Assembly (NCBI RefSeq): GCF_001267885.1
Contig: NZ_CP012382.1
Span: 3,955,001-4,019,000 of the forward strand
Direction of reading: 5' to 3'
DNA length: 64,000 nt
From: Streptomyces ambofaciens ATCC 23877
GTDB lineage: Bacteria; Actinomycetota; Actinomycetes; Streptomycetales; Streptomycetaceae
Each line of letters begins with the position of its first letter. Position 1 is the stretch's first letter. The translations under genes and the position numbers were made by a program. This document shows positions 20,489 through 28,998 of the stretch, in pieces. A model generated the notes under the pieces. That model did no database searches. It was given only the letters and a program-made list of their open reading frames with translations, and was not told where the DNA came from.

Positions 20489-20701
20489 TCACCAGTCGCT
20501 GCGCGACGATGAACTCGACATGAACTTGCGTACGACGTAGATCAGTCCGCCGACGAGCGCGACGAAGACCAGCAGCTTGAACAGCAGTCCGATCACGAAG
20601 CCGACCACGCTGGCGATCAGCCCGCCGAACACGACCAGGGCGATGACCGGCACCGCGATCCACTTCACCCACCACGGCAGTCCTGTGAAGATCTCTCGCA
20701 T
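20489..20701 (-). CDS. DUF5326 small membrane protein
   Basis: A 70-residue protein, MREIFTGLPWWVKW then two adjacent hydrophobic stretches (VIALVVFGGLIASVVGFVIG and KLLVFVALVGGLIYVV) and a Ser-rich tail. It matches the actinobacterial DUF5326 family, whose function is unknown. The ATG at 20701 was preferred because it begins the conserved MRE-GLPWWVKW block, with GGAAG upstream. It lies upstream of ssgR on the same strand. Confidence 0.83.
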   Translation of the reverse strand: MREIFTGLPWWVKWIAVPVIALVVFGGLIASVVGFVIGLLFKLLVFVALVGGLIYVVRKFMSSSSSRSDW

Positions 20702-20877
20702 CGCCCTCTTCCTTACCTTTCCGCCCGTTCGAGTGCCGGGACCTCCAGCGGCCCGGGATCCCTCTGGGAATCTCCTGGTGTACTGCACTCGATGCTAGGG
20801 CCGCGGACGCCCCGGCAGGGCCCTCGCGGCCCTTGTCTCACCCTGACCGATCCCCTAGGGAACCCCGAGGCCGCGGC

Positions 20878-21195
20878 TCAGCTCTCGGGCGGAGAGAACA
20901 CCACCAGGACCCTGAGGTCCTCGCTGATGTGGTGGAACTTGTGGGCGACCCCGGCCGGCACGTACACCACGCTGCCGCGGGCGACCTGGGTGGTCTCCAT
21001 GCCCACGGTGATCGCGGCCCGTCCGCTCACCACGAAGTACACCTCGTCCTGTGCGTGCGGCTTCTGGGGGTCGGCCGTGCCCGCGTCGAGGGCGTACAGG
21101 CCGACCGACATGTTCCGCTCACGCAGGAACTGCAGGTAGGCACCGTCGTTGGCGGCGCGCTCCGCCTCCAGTTCGTCCAGCCGGAATGCCTTCAT
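20878..21195 (-). CDS. Small cupin-domain protein
   Basis: A 105-residue single cupin barrel. Motif 1 reads PHAQDEVYFVVSGRAAITVG and motif 2 reads VYVPAGVAHKFHHI, with the His and Glu residues that normally hold one metal. Such single-domain cupins include dioxygenases, isomerases and ligand sensors, and the reaction here cannot be assigned. It is divergent from the holin-like gene, 59 bp away. Confidence 0.87.
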   Translation of the reverse strand: MKAFRLDELEAERAANDGAYLQFLRERNMSVGLYALDAGTADPQKPHAQDEVYFVVSGRAAITVGMETTQVARGSVVYVPAGVAHKFHHISEDLRVLVVFSPPES

Positions 21196-21254
21196 CGCCT
21201 CGTCCGCCCCTGCCTCACCGTTCGGTTCCGATCGCGTCTGCCACGATCAGACAC

Positions 21255-21632
21255 ATGAAGAATTTCCTAGTCAAGACGATCGCCAACGCGGGTGCCCTCG
21301 CGGTCGCCGTGTGGCTGCTCGACAAGATCACGCTGACCGGGGGAAGCACCGGCGAGAAGGCCGCCACACTGATCGTGGTCGCCCTGGTGTTCGGCCTGGT
21401 GAACATGCTGGTGAAGCCCGTCGTACAGGTGCTGACCTTCCCGTTGTTCATCCTGACCCTCGGCCTCTTCACGCTGGTGGTCAACGCGCTGATGCTGTTG
21501 CTGACGTCGTGGGTCGCGGACAAGGTCGACCTGAGCTTCCACGTCGACGGGTTCTGGACCGCCGTCCTGGGCGGCCTGATCATCTCGGTCGTCTCCTGGG
21601 CCCTCAACGCGTTCCTGCCCGACAAGGACTGA
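21255..21632 (+). CDS. Phage-holin-4 / YvlD-like membrane protein
   Basis: A 125-residue protein with four hydrophobic segments, beginning MKNFLVKTIANAGALAVAVW and containing the conserved VFGLVNMLVKPVVQVLTFPL block of PF04020. Despite the holin name, chromosomal members in actinobacteria and Bacillus are envelope proteins of unclear function, not lysis genes. It ends five bases before ptpA, so the two are likely cotranscribed. Confidence 0.85.
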   Translation: MKNFLVKTIANAGALAVAVWLLDKITLTGGSTGEKAATLIVVALVFGLVNMLVKPVVQVLTFPLFILTLGLFTLVVNALMLLLTSWVADKVDLSFHVDGFWTAVLGGLIISVVSWALNAFLPDKD

Positions 21633-21637
21633 TCTTG

Positions 21638-22132
21638 ATGACCTACCGCGTCTGCTTCGTGTGCACGGGCAACATCTGCCGCTCCCCGATGGCCGAGGCC
21701 GTCTTCCACGCGCGCGTGCAGGACGCCGGGCTGGACGGCCTGGTCGAGGCCGACAGCGCCGGCACCGACGGCTGGCACGAGGGTGAGGGCGCCGACCCGC
21801 GCACCCTGGCCGTCCTGGAGGAGAACGGCTACGGCCTCGACCACACGGCCCGCCGGTTCCGGGCGTCCTGGTTCTCCCGCCTCGACCTCGTCGTCGCCCT
21901 CGACGCGGGACACCTGCGGGAACTGCGCCGCCTCGCGCCCACGGAACAGGACGCGGCCAAGGTGCGGCTGCTGCGGTCCTACGACCCCGCCGCCGACCGC
22001 GCCGACCTCGACGTACCGGACCCCTACTACGGGGGCGCGGACGGCTTCGACGCATGCCTTGAGATGGTGGAGGCGGCGAGCACCGGACTGCTCGCCGCGG
22101 TACGCGAGCAAGTGGAAGGACGGGCGGCATGA
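21638..22132 (+). CDS. ptpA: Low-molecular-weight protein-tyrosine phosphatase PtpA
   Basis: A 164-residue LMW-PTP. The P-loop VCTGNICRSP is the CX5R(S/T) active site. The general-acid motif DPYYGG appears near residue 130, in the form DVPDPYY. S. coelicolor PtpA removes phosphate from tyrosine and affects secondary metabolism. The ATG at 21638 has AAGGA nine bases upstream. Its stop overlaps the start of the cystathionine lyase gene by four bases. Confidence 0.92.
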   Translation: MTYRVCFVCTGNICRSPMAEAVFHARVQDAGLDGLVEADSAGTDGWHEGEGADPRTLAVLEENGYGLDHTARRFRASWFSRLDLVVALDAGHLRELRRLAPTEQDAAKVRLLRSYDPAADRADLDVPDPYYGGADGFDACLEMVEAASTGLLAAVREQVEGRAA

Positions 22133-23304
22133 GTGATTCCGCTACCAACGACGGATTCGGCACGGACGAGGACGGCCGTCCGCACACCGGGGACGGCACG
22201 CGCGCCGTGCGGGCCGGACTGCCCGAGCCCGTCAAGCACGAGCCGACGTTGCCCGGCCCCGTCTTCGCCGCCCACTTCCACCTGCCGGGTGAGCCGACCG
22301 GACCGTACACCTACGGCCGCGACGAGAACCCGACCTGGACCCGTCTCGAGAGCGCCATCGGTGAGCTGGAGGCGCCCGGGCGGGACGACGTCGAGACGCT
22401 CGTGTTCGCCTCCGGCATGGCCGCGATCTCCGCGGTGCTCTTCTCGCAGCTGCGCGCCGGTGACGTGGCCGTTCTGCCCGAGGACGGCTATCAGGTGCTG
22501 CCCCTGGTCCGCGCCCAGCTGGAGGCGTACGGCATCGAGGTGCGCACCGCGCCGACCGGCGGGGACGCCCAGCTCGGCGCCCTGGACGGGGCGAAGCTGC
22601 TGTGGATCGAGACGCCCTCGAACCCCGGGCTGGACGTCTGCGACGTCCGGCGGCTGGCCGAGGCGGCCCACGCGCGCGGCGCCCTGGTGGCCGTCGACAA
22701 CACGCTGGCCACCCCGCTCGGGCAGCGCCCGCTGGAGCTCGGCGCCGACTTCTCGGTGGCCAGCGGCACCAAGCAGCTCACCGGCCACGGCGACGTCCTC
22801 CTCGGCTACGTGGCCGGCCGCGACGCCGCCGCCATGAGCGCCGTACGGCGCTGGCGCAAGATCGTCGGCGCGATTCCCGGCCCCATGGAGGCCTGGCTCG
22901 CACACCGCTCGATCGCCACCCTGCAGCTGCGCGTGGACCGGCAGAACGCCACGGCGCTGAAGGTGGCCGAAGCCCTGCGGACGCGCCCCGAGGTCACCGG
23001 GCTGCGGTACCCGGGGCTGCCGGACGACCCTTCGCACAGGATCGCCTCGCAGCAGATGCTGCGCTACGGGTGCGTCGTCTCCTTCACGCTGCCCTCACGC
23101 GCGCGTGCCGATCGTTTCCTGGAGACCTTGCGGCTGGTGGAGGGCGCGACGAGCTTCGGCGGGGTGCGGTCCACGGCCGAGCGGCGCGGCCGCTGGGGCG
23201 GAGACGCGGTACCGGAGGGCTTCGTCCGGCTCTCGGTCGGTGCGGAGGACCCGGAGGACCTGGTGGCCGATCTGCTGCGCGCGCTGGAGGAATCGGCGGA
23301 CTGA
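22129..23304 (+). CDS. Cys/Met-metabolism PLP enzyme (cystathionine gamma-lyase or synthase type)
   Basis: A 391-residue trans-sulfuration enzyme. The substrate loop YTYGRDENPTW, LVFASGMAAISAV, the IETPSNPGLDVCDV aspartate region, VAVDNTLATP and the PLP lysine in SGTKQLTGHGDVLLG are all present. The family includes cystathionine gamma-lyase, gamma-synthase and methionine gamma-lyase. Sequence alone does not separate them, and lyase is the usual Streptomyces assignment. ATGA couples it to ptpA. A strong hairpin terminator follows. Confidence 0.9.
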   Translation: MSDSATNDGFGTDEDGRPHTGDGTRAVRAGLPEPVKHEPTLPGPVFAAHFHLPGEPTGPYTYGRDENPTWTRLESAIGELEAPGRDDVETLVFASGMAAISAVLFSQLRAGDVAVLPEDGYQVLPLVRAQLEAYGIEVRTAPTGGDAQLGALDGAKLLWIETPSNPGLDVCDVRRLAEAAHARGALVAVDNTLATPLGQRPLELGADFSVASGTKQLTGHGDVLLGYVAGRDAAAMSAVRRWRKIVGAIPGPMEAWLAHRSIATLQLRVDRQNATALKVAEALRTRPEVTGLRYPGLPDDPSHRIASQQMLRYGCVVSFTLPSRARADRFLETLRLVEGATSFGGVRSTAERRGRWGGDAVPEGFVRLSVGAEDPEDLVADLLRALEESAD

Positions 23305-23345
23305 TCGCGGCCGCACTCCTCCGTGACGTGCGGCCCGGATACGAC

Positions 23346-23384
23346 GGACGGTCCGAGCCTCCCCCCTCGTGGCTCGGACCGTCC
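23346..23384 (+). terminator. Hairpin terminator after the cystathionine lyase gene
   Basis: A 14-bp perfect stem (GGACGGTCCGAGCC and its complement) with an 11-nt loop starts 41 bp after the stop codon. There is no long T-run, as is common in Streptomyces. Confidence 0.75.
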
Positions 23385-23532
23385 TCCGGTTCTGCGCGCG
23401 AAGAACCGCGCGATTAAGGCTAGTTGACTCTGTGTCAGTGTCCAATCACGGTAACGACAGCGACCTATCGACATATTTATAGTTGAACGCGGCCGGAAGG
23501 CTGGAGGAGAACAGCAGAGGGGGAGGGCTGCC

Positions 23533-24438
23533 GTGGATCTGGCCTTGCTGCGCACTTTCGTGACCGTGCACCGAGCCGGTTCCTTCACGCGCGCGGCGGC
23601 CTTGCTGGGCCTCTCCCAGCCGGCCGTCACCTCGCAGATCCGCACGCTGGAGCGGCAGCTCGGCCGCCCTCTGTTCCTGCGCCAGGCCCGGGGTGTGACA
23701 CCGACGACCATCGGTGACGAGCTCGCCCACAAGACCGCGCCGCATCTGGACGCCCTGGTGGAGATCACGGAGACCGGGCTGGAGGACGACTCGTCCCTGC
23801 GCTCCCTGCATCTCGCCGGGCCTCCCGAGTTCACCGCCGAGCGAGCACTGCCCGCGCTCACGCGGCTCACCGGCGAGGACGGTCAGGCCTTCGCCCTGCG
23901 TGCCTCGTTCGGGAACGCGGAGGAGATCATGGAGGGACTGGCCGCCGGGCATCACGATCTGGCCATCGGCACGGCCCGGCCGCGCGGCGCGCTGCTCACG
24001 GCGACTCCGCTCTGCGACGAGGAGCACGTCCTGATCGCCGCACCCCAGTGGGCGGTGATGGCCGGCGACGAGAGGCCTCACCGCAGCGCCGCACTCGCTC
24101 TGCAGCACATCCCCGTGGTCGAGGTGCACGAATCGCTGCCCTTCGTCGCCCGCTACTGGGCATCCGTCTTCGACGCCCGTCCGGCGTCTCCGGGCTCGAT
24201 CGTCGTCCCCGACCTGCGTGCGGTACTCGCCTGCACGGTCGCCGGCGCCGGACTCGCGGTCCTGCCCCGCTATCTGTGCGCCGACGCGCTGGAGCGCGGT
24301 GACGTCGTCGCCCTGCACGAACCGGTGGTGCCGCCGCTGCGGACGTACTTCTTGATCGTGCGCACCGGCACCTTGGCGATGTCGCACGTCGCCCGGGCCC
24401 ACGAGTGGTTGCTGCGCGCGGCCTCCGGCTGGAACTGA
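23533..24438 (+). CDS. LysR-family transcriptional regulator
   Basis: A 301-residue LysR protein. The N-terminal HTH reads LLRTFVTVHRAGSFTRAAAL then GLSQPAVTSQIRTLERQLG, followed by a two-lobed effector domain. The GTG at 23533 has a GGGGGAGGG ribosome site. The upstream region is locally AT-rich (CATATTTATAGTT near 23470-23482), unusual for this genome and a likely promoter or self-binding site. No divergent target gene is present. Confidence 0.9.
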   Translation: MDLALLRTFVTVHRAGSFTRAAALLGLSQPAVTSQIRTLERQLGRPLFLRQARGVTPTTIGDELAHKTAPHLDALVEITETGLEDDSSLRSLHLAGPPEFTAERALPALTRLTGEDGQAFALRASFGNAEEIMEGLAAGHHDLAIGTARPRGALLTATPLCDEEHVLIAAPQWAVMAGDERPHRSAALALQHIPVVEVHESLPFVARYWASVFDARPASPGSIVVPDLRAVLACTVAGAGLAVLPRYLCADALERGDVVALHEPVVPPLRTYFLIVRTGTLAMSHVARAHEWLLRAASGWN

Positions 24439-24466
24439 GTCCGCGGAACCGCAGGACGCCCGCGAT

Positions 24467-24480
24467 GTTTCACGTGGAAC
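24467..24480. promoter_or_regulatory. parS: parS variant (one mismatch) before the Nudix gene
   Basis: GTTTCACGTGGAAC, between the LysR and Nudix genes. It has the same variant base as the site at 5453. Confidence 0.75.
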
Positions 24481-24501
24481 CAGCCGGGCCACATTTCTCC
24501 C

Positions 24502-24984
24502 ATGACCGTCCGACCCGTGGTCAAGCGCACCGCCCGCGCCGTCCTGCTGGACGGCGACAACCTGATCCTGATCAAGCGCACCAAGCCCGGCGTCGATCCC
24601 TACTGGGTCACTCCCGGAGGCGGGGTCGAGCCGGACGACACCACCGTCGTGGACGCCCTGCACCGCGAGGTGTACGAGGAACTCGGCGCCAAGATCTCCG
24701 ACGTGGTCCCCTGCTTCGTGGACACGGTGGAGCACATCGGCGAGGACGACGGCGCAACCGGCGTGAAGGTGCAGCACTTCTTCGTCTGCCGTCTGGAGTC
24801 CATGGATCCGTCCCTGCGGCACGGCCCCGAGGTCGACGAGCCCGCCGGCGAGTACGAGATCGTCCGGGTGCCGTTCACCAGGGTCGGGATCGCCTCCGTC
24901 CACCTCGTACCGCTGTCGTTGCGGCACTATCTGGACGGCAACATCGAGGGTGTGCGCGCGATGCACGCTCCCGACCTCGGCTGA
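24502..24984 (+). CDS. Nudix hydrolase-family protein with a variant Nudix box
   Basis: A 160-residue protein with the Nudix core GGGVEPDDTTVVDALHREVY followed by EELGA. The REVYEELG metal-binding half is intact. The first Glu of the GX5E element is replaced by Asp or Thr, and the spacing to REV is one residue longer than canonical. Nudix enzymes cleave nucleoside diphosphates linked to another moiety, and the substrate is unknown. The ATG at 24502 lies 21 bp after a one-mismatch parS. Confidence 0.85.
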   Translation: MTVRPVVKRTARAVLLDGDNLILIKRTKPGVDPYWVTPGGGVEPDDTTVVDALHREVYEELGAKISDVVPCFVDTVEHIGEDDGATGVKVQHFFVCRLESMDPSLRHGPEVDEPAGEYEIVRVPFTRVGIASVHLVPLSLRHYLDGNIEGVRAMHAPDLG

Positions 24985-25144
24985 CCGAGCGGCGAGCGAC
25001 GAGCGTCGGGGGCGGCCTGTCGGTCCGCACGGCGTCCCGCACGTGGCGGGCCGCTCTGCGCACCACCGCGACATGGCCAAAAGATCGCCTCTTCCAGCGG
25101 AAAGTGGTGGACGCGGAGGGCCCCCGTCGGACAGCCTGACCTGC

Positions 25145-26011
25145 GTGCCGACACCTTCCCTCGCCTCGCTGCCGATCCGCCGTCTGACGCTCCGCGACCT
25201 CACCGCGTGCGCCGACCTGTCCGAGGACCGGGGGTGGCCCCGCGAGGAGCACAAGTGGGGCTTCCTCCTCACGGCCGGGAAGGGCTACGGCATCGACGAT
25301 CCCGCCGGCGGCCTGGTCAGCGCCTGTGCGGTCACCGAGTACGGACCCCACGAGCGACCCTCCCTCGCCGCCCTCGGCATGGTGCTCGTCGCCGAGCGGC
25401 ACGCCCGCCAGGGGGTCGGACGGCGCCTGATGCGTCATGTCGTCGCCGCGCTGGGGACGACCCCTCTGACGCTGCACGCGACCCCGTACGGCCGGCCGCT
25501 CTACGAGGAGCTCGGCTTCAAGGCCACGGGGCGGGCGGAGATGGTGCGCGGGCGTTTCACTCCGGGCGGGTCGGAGCCCGCCGTCGCCACGCGCGCGGCC
25601 ACGGCCGAGGACCTCCCCGCGATCCTCCGGATCGACGAGGAGGTGTTCGGCGCCGATCGCACCCACATCATCACGCGGCTGCCCGCCTTCGCGGACCAGC
25701 TGCGCGTCGCCGAGGAGAACGGCCGCCTCACCGGGTACGCGGCGGCCTGGCCCAACATGGACACCCATGTCGTGGGCCCCTTGATCGCCCGTGACACCGA
25801 GACCGCCAAGGCGCTGCTCGCTTCCCTCGCCGCCCGCACGGACCGTCCGCTGCGCACGGACATCGACGTACGGCACGAAGAGCTGCTGGGCTGGGCCCGT
25901 GAACGCGGATTCGCCTCCGTCGCGTTCAACTCGGTCATGACGTACGGCATCACGGAGCTGCCCGGGGACTGGACCCGGCGGTTCGCCCCACTGACGGTGG
26001 CGGCGGGCTGA
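25145..26011 (+). CDS. GNAT-family N-acetyltransferase with tandem domains
   Basis: A 288-residue protein with two GNAT-like halves. The first contains GMVLVAERHARQGVGRRLMRHV, the acetyl-CoA-binding motif A. The second begins near TRAATAEDLPAILRI. The substrate is unknown. The start is uncertain. The GTG at 25145 begins the folded region, while an ATG at 25073 would add 24 low-complexity residues. Neither has a strong ribosome site. It converges with the GlcG-like gene through a hairpin. Confidence 0.8.
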   Translation: MPTPSLASLPIRRLTLRDLTACADLSEDRGWPREEHKWGFLLTAGKGYGIDDPAGGLVSACAVTEYGPHERPSLAALGMVLVAERHARQGVGRRLMRHVVAALGTTPLTLHATPYGRPLYEELGFKATGRAEMVRGRFTPGGSEPAVATRAATAEDLPAILRIDEEVFGADRTHIITRLPAFADQLRVAEENGRLTGYAAAWPNMDTHVVGPLIARDTETAKALLASLAARTDRPLRTDIDVRHEELLGWARERGFASVAFNSVMTYGITELPGDWTRRFAPLTVAAG

Positions 26012-26055
26012 CCGGCGGGCAGGTACGCGCGGTACGACGGCGGTCGTACGAAGAA

Positions 26056-26086
26056 GCCGGTTCCCGGTGGCATCCCGGGAACCGGC
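26056..26086. terminator. Bidirectional hairpin terminator
   Basis: A 12-bp perfect stem (GCCGGTTCCCGG) with a 7-nt loop lies between the convergent GNAT and GlcG-like genes. Confidence 0.75.
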
Positions 26087-26108
26087 GTCACGTGCGCCGT
26101 GGCCGCCG

Positions 26109-26528
26109 TCAGACGAGGGCCGTCACGGCGGCGGTGGCGAAGGAGTGGTCCTGTTCGGGCGCTCCGCCCCCCACCCCGACCGCGCCGATCAGCCGACCGT
26201 CGCGGTGCACCGGCACGCCGCCCGCGATGAACAGCAGGGGCCGGTCGAGCGCGGTGGGCAGGGTGTGGAAGAGACCTCCGGGCTGGACGGCGTCGACCAG
26301 GTCGGCGGTGGCGGCGTTCAGCTGCAGCGCCGTGTAGGCCTTGCGGGTGCTGGTCTCCCCGGAGATCAGCACGGCCCGGTCGTCGCGCCGGAAGGCGAGG
26401 AGGTGACCGCCCGCGTCGAGGACGGTGACGCTGACGACGACCCCGGCGGCCTCGGCGGCGCGGTGGGCCGCGGTGACCAGGGCCTCGGCGTCCTGGATGG
26501 TCAGCGGGGCGACGGCGGTGGTGCTCAT
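26109..26528 (-). CDS. GlcG/HbpS-family protein (DUF336)
   Basis: A 139-residue protein of the GlcG/HbpS/PduO-C family, with VLDAGGHLLAFRRDDRA, STRKAYTALQL, PGGLFHTLP and the GAVGVGGGAPEQDH end motif. HbpS in Streptomyces is an extracellular heme-binding sensor, but no signal peptide is visible here, so a cytoplasmic form is more likely. The ATG at 26528 was chosen for its AAGGAGC site. It is downstream of the MFS gene on the same strand, separated by a hairpin. Confidence 0.85.
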   Translation of the reverse strand: MSTTAVAPLTIQDAEALVTAAHRAAEAAGVVVSVTVLDAGGHLLAFRRDDRAVLISGETSTRKAYTALQLNAATADLVDAVQPGGLFHTLPTALDRPLLFIAGGVPVHRDGRLIGAVGVGGGAPEQDHSFATAAVTALV

Positions 26529-26589
26529 GGTGATGCTCCTTGGTCGGTACTCAGTGGTGCGGCGCCTCGGTGTCAGTGAGGCGGGAGGA

Positions 26590-26631
26590 GCCACAGGGGA
26601 AGGGGACGGCCCTGGCCCCGCCCCCTGTGGC
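26590..26631 (-). terminator. Hairpin between the MFS and GlcG-like genes
   Basis: GCCACAGGGG pairs with its complement across 22 nt that contain a further GGGG/CCCC pairing. It starts just after the MFS stop codon and probably separates or attenuates the two genes. Confidence 0.6.
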
Positions 26632-26638
26632 CGGTGGT

Positions 26639-27844
26639 TCAGTGGTGGGCGACGGCCGGCTGCTCGGTGGGCAGGGAGCCCGCGGCCGGTCGGGAAGCGC
26701 CGTCACGCCGTTCGAGCGCGGCCGAGAGGAAGGCGAGGACCAGAGCCGCCCCGGCGAGCACGGCACCGACCCAGTTGGGCGCGGTGTATCCGAAGCCGGC
26801 GGCGATGACGACACCCCCGAGCCAGGCGGAGAGCGCGTTGCCGAGGTTGAAGGCACCGATGTTCACGGCCGACGCCAGGGTCGGGGCGCCGTGCGCATGG
26901 TCCAGGACACGCTTCTGCAGCGGCGGGACGGTGGCGAAGCCCAGGGCGCCGATCAGGACGATGGTCACAGCCGACGCGACCTTGTTGTGCGCGGTGAGCG
27001 TGAACAGAGCGAGCACGACGGCCAGTGCGCCCAGCGAGACGTACAGCATGGGCATCAGGGCGCGGTCGGCGAACTTGCCGCCGACGAGGTTGCCCCCGAT
27101 CATGCCGATCCCGAAGAGGACCAGCAGCCAGGTGACCGAACCGTCGGCGAAGCCCGCGACATGGGTCATCATCGGCGCGATGTAGGTGATGGCCGCGAAG
27201 ACTCCGCCGAAGCCGAGGACCGTCATGGCCATCGCCAGCAGGACCTGCGCGTTCTTGAAGGCGGCCAGCTCGTGCCGCAGCCGCACACCCTCCGCCCTCG
27301 GTACGTCGGGGACCAGCTTGGCGACCCCCGCCAGGCCGACGACACCGAGCGCGGCGACGAGGGCGAAGGTGACGCGCCAGCCGACGGACTGCCCGACCAG
27401 CGTTCCCAGCGGAACACCGACGACATTGGCGACGGTCAGCCCGGTGAACATCATCGCGATCGCGCCCGCCTTCTTGTGCGGGGCGACCAGATCGGCCGCG
27501 ACCACCGAGCCGATGCCGAAGAAGGCACCGTGGGCGAGCGAGGCGACCACACGGCCGGTCAGCATGACGGAGAAGGCGGGGGCGAGGGCGGAGAGCAGGT
27601 TGCCGACGATGAACAGACCCATCAGGAGCATCAGCATCCGCTTGCGCGGGACCTTGGTGCCGAGCACGGTCATCAGCGGCGCGCCGAACATGACGCCGAG
27701 CGCGTATCCGGTCACCAGGAAGCCGGCGGTGGGGATGGAGACCCCGTAGTCGCTCGCGACCTCGGGCAGCAAACCCATGATCACGAACTCGGTCGTTCCG
27801 ATCCCGAAGGCCCCGATCGCGAGGGCCAGAAGCGCGAGAGGCAT
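26639..27844 (-). CDS. MFS drug/sugar efflux transporter (DHA1, AraJ-like)
   Basis: A 401-residue twelve-helix transporter. It opens MPLALLALAIGAFGIGTTEF, followed by VIMGLLPEVASDYGVSI, typical of the AraJ/YdhP efflux branch, and has the motif A loop GTKVPRKRMLML. The substrate is unknown. It is divergent from a MarR regulator, the standard arrangement for a repressor and its efflux target. The ATG at 27844 begins helix 1. Confidence 0.9.
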   Translation of the reverse strand: MPLALLALAIGAFGIGTTEFVIMGLLPEVASDYGVSIPTAGFLVTGYALGVMFGAPLMTVLGTKVPRKRMLMLLMGLFIVGNLLSALAPAFSVMLTGRVVASLAHGAFFGIGSVVAADLVAPHKKAGAIAMMFTGLTVANVVGVPLGTLVGQSVGWRVTFALVAALGVVGLAGVAKLVPDVPRAEGVRLRHELAAFKNAQVLLAMAMTVLGFGGVFAAITYIAPMMTHVAGFADGSVTWLLVLFGIGMIGGNLVGGKFADRALMPMLYVSLGALAVVLALFTLTAHNKVASAVTIVLIGALGFATVPPLQKRVLDHAHGAPTLASAVNIGAFNLGNALSAWLGGVVIAAGFGYTAPNWVGAVLAGAALVLAFLSAALERRDGASRPAAGSLPTEQPAVAHH

Positions 27845-27899
27845 GGAGGGGTACACCTTCCCAGAAGATTGCAGGAGCGCTTTGCGTGCGTTCACAATA

Positions 27900-27937
27900 A
27901 TTGCAGACGCGGGCAATATGCAAGCGCCGACAATTGC
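27900..27937. promoter_or_regulatory. Candidate MarR operator region between MarR and MFS genes
   Basis: The divergent promoter region holds an inverted ATTGC/GCAAT pair at 27900-27917 and another ATTGC ending at 27937, so the GCAAT/ATTGC motif occurs three times. The region is more AT-rich than its surroundings. This arrangement suits a MarR dimer, but assignment is by position only. Confidence 0.4.
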
Positions 27938-27984
27938 GGCGCTGGTCTACCCTGGTCTCAGTCACTCCGGGACGGAGGAACCAC

Positions 27985-28449
27985 ATGACAGCGACGGACC
28001 CCGCGCTCACCGCCCTCTCCCAAGGCTGGTGCGCCCTCTCCCTGCTGCACGGGAGGATCGAGGCCCGCATCGAGCGCGCCCTGCAGGCCGGGCACGACCT
28101 GAGCGTGCGCGAGTACTCCCTGCTCGACGTACTCAGCCGGCAGCACGACGGCGACGGGGGGCACCTGCAGATGAAGCAGGTCGCCGACGCCGTCGTCCTC
28201 AGCCAGAGCGCCACCACGCGCCTGGTCACCCGACTCGAGGAGCGCCGGTTGCTGGAGCGCTACCTGTGCCCCACCGACCGGCGCGGTATCTACACCAACG
28301 TCACCGCGGCGGGCCTGAAGCTGCTGGACGAGGCGCGACCCACCAACGACGCCGCGCTCCGTGAGGCCCTCGACGAGGCTGCCCAGAACCCTGACCTGGC
28401 CCCACTGGTCCGGGTGGTGGAAACCCTCAAGACACCGGTGCCCGCCTAG
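27985..28449 (+). CDS. MarR-family transcriptional regulator
   Basis: A 154-residue winged-HTH regulator. The DNA-binding part reads LSVREYSLLDVLSRQ, then LQMKQVADAVVLSQSATTRL and LVTRLEERRLLERYLCPTDRR. The ATG at 27985 has GGAGGAA at good spacing. It is divergent from the MFS gene and probably controls that gene and itself. Confidence 0.92.
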   Translation: MTATDPALTALSQGWCALSLLHGRIEARIERALQAGHDLSVREYSLLDVLSRQHDGDGGHLQMKQVADAVVLSQSATTRLVTRLEERRLLERYLCPTDRRGIYTNVTAAGLKLLDEARPTNDAALREALDEAAQNPDLAPLVRVVETLKTPVPA

Positions 28450-28507
28450 CCGGGGCGACGCCGGCCCGTTCCGTGCCTCTCGCGGCGGCTCTGCATAGGC
28501 TGCGGCC

Positions 28508-28960
28508 ATGGGAGATCTTGAGATACGGCCCACCACCGAGGACGACATCCCAGCGGTCGTCGCGATGCTCGCCGACGATCCGCTGGGCGCCCAACGCGAG
28601 TCACCGGACGACCTGAGCCCTTACCTGGCCGCGTTCGAGCGGCTCAGCACCGACCCAAACCAGCATCTGGTCGTCGCCGTCCGCGACGGTCACGTCGTCG
28701 GCACTCTGCAGCTGACGATCGTCCCCGGCTTGTCCCGGCGCGGTGCCACCCGGTCGATCGTCGAAGGGGTGCGTGTCCACGCCGACGAGCGTGGCAGTGG
28801 CCTGGGCACACAACTCATCGAGTGGGCCGTCGAGGAGTCCCGTCGCCAGGGGTGCCAGCTGGTGCAGCTCACCTCCGACAGGAGCCGCGTCGACGCCCAT
28901 CGTTTCTACGAGCGCCTCGGTTTCTCGGCCTCGCACACGGGCTTCAAGCTCCCACTCTGA
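28508..28960 (+). CDS. GNAT-family N-acetyltransferase
   Basis: A 150-residue single-domain GNAT. MGDLEIRPTTEDDIPAVVAM opens it, motif A is VRVHADERGSGLGTQLIEWA and the C-terminal block is RVDAHRFYERLGF. The substrate is unknown. There is no Shine-Dalgarno, and a TAGGCT hexamer lies seven bases before the ATG, so the message may be leaderless. Confidence 0.9.
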   Translation: MGDLEIRPTTEDDIPAVVAMLADDPLGAQRESPDDLSPYLAAFERLSTDPNQHLVVAVRDGHVVGTLQLTIVPGLSRRGATRSIVEGVRVHADERGSGLGTQLIEWAVEESRRQGCQLVQLTSDRSRVDAHRFYERLGFSASHTGFKLPL

Positions 28961-28998
28961 GCGAACGGTCCGAGCCGTCCGTAGGCGCCCCCTTCGGG

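Noticed and set aside
21255..21632. Prophage remnant based on the holin-like protein
   Set aside because: PF04020 proteins are ordinary chromosomal membrane proteins in actinobacteria, and no other phage genes are nearby.
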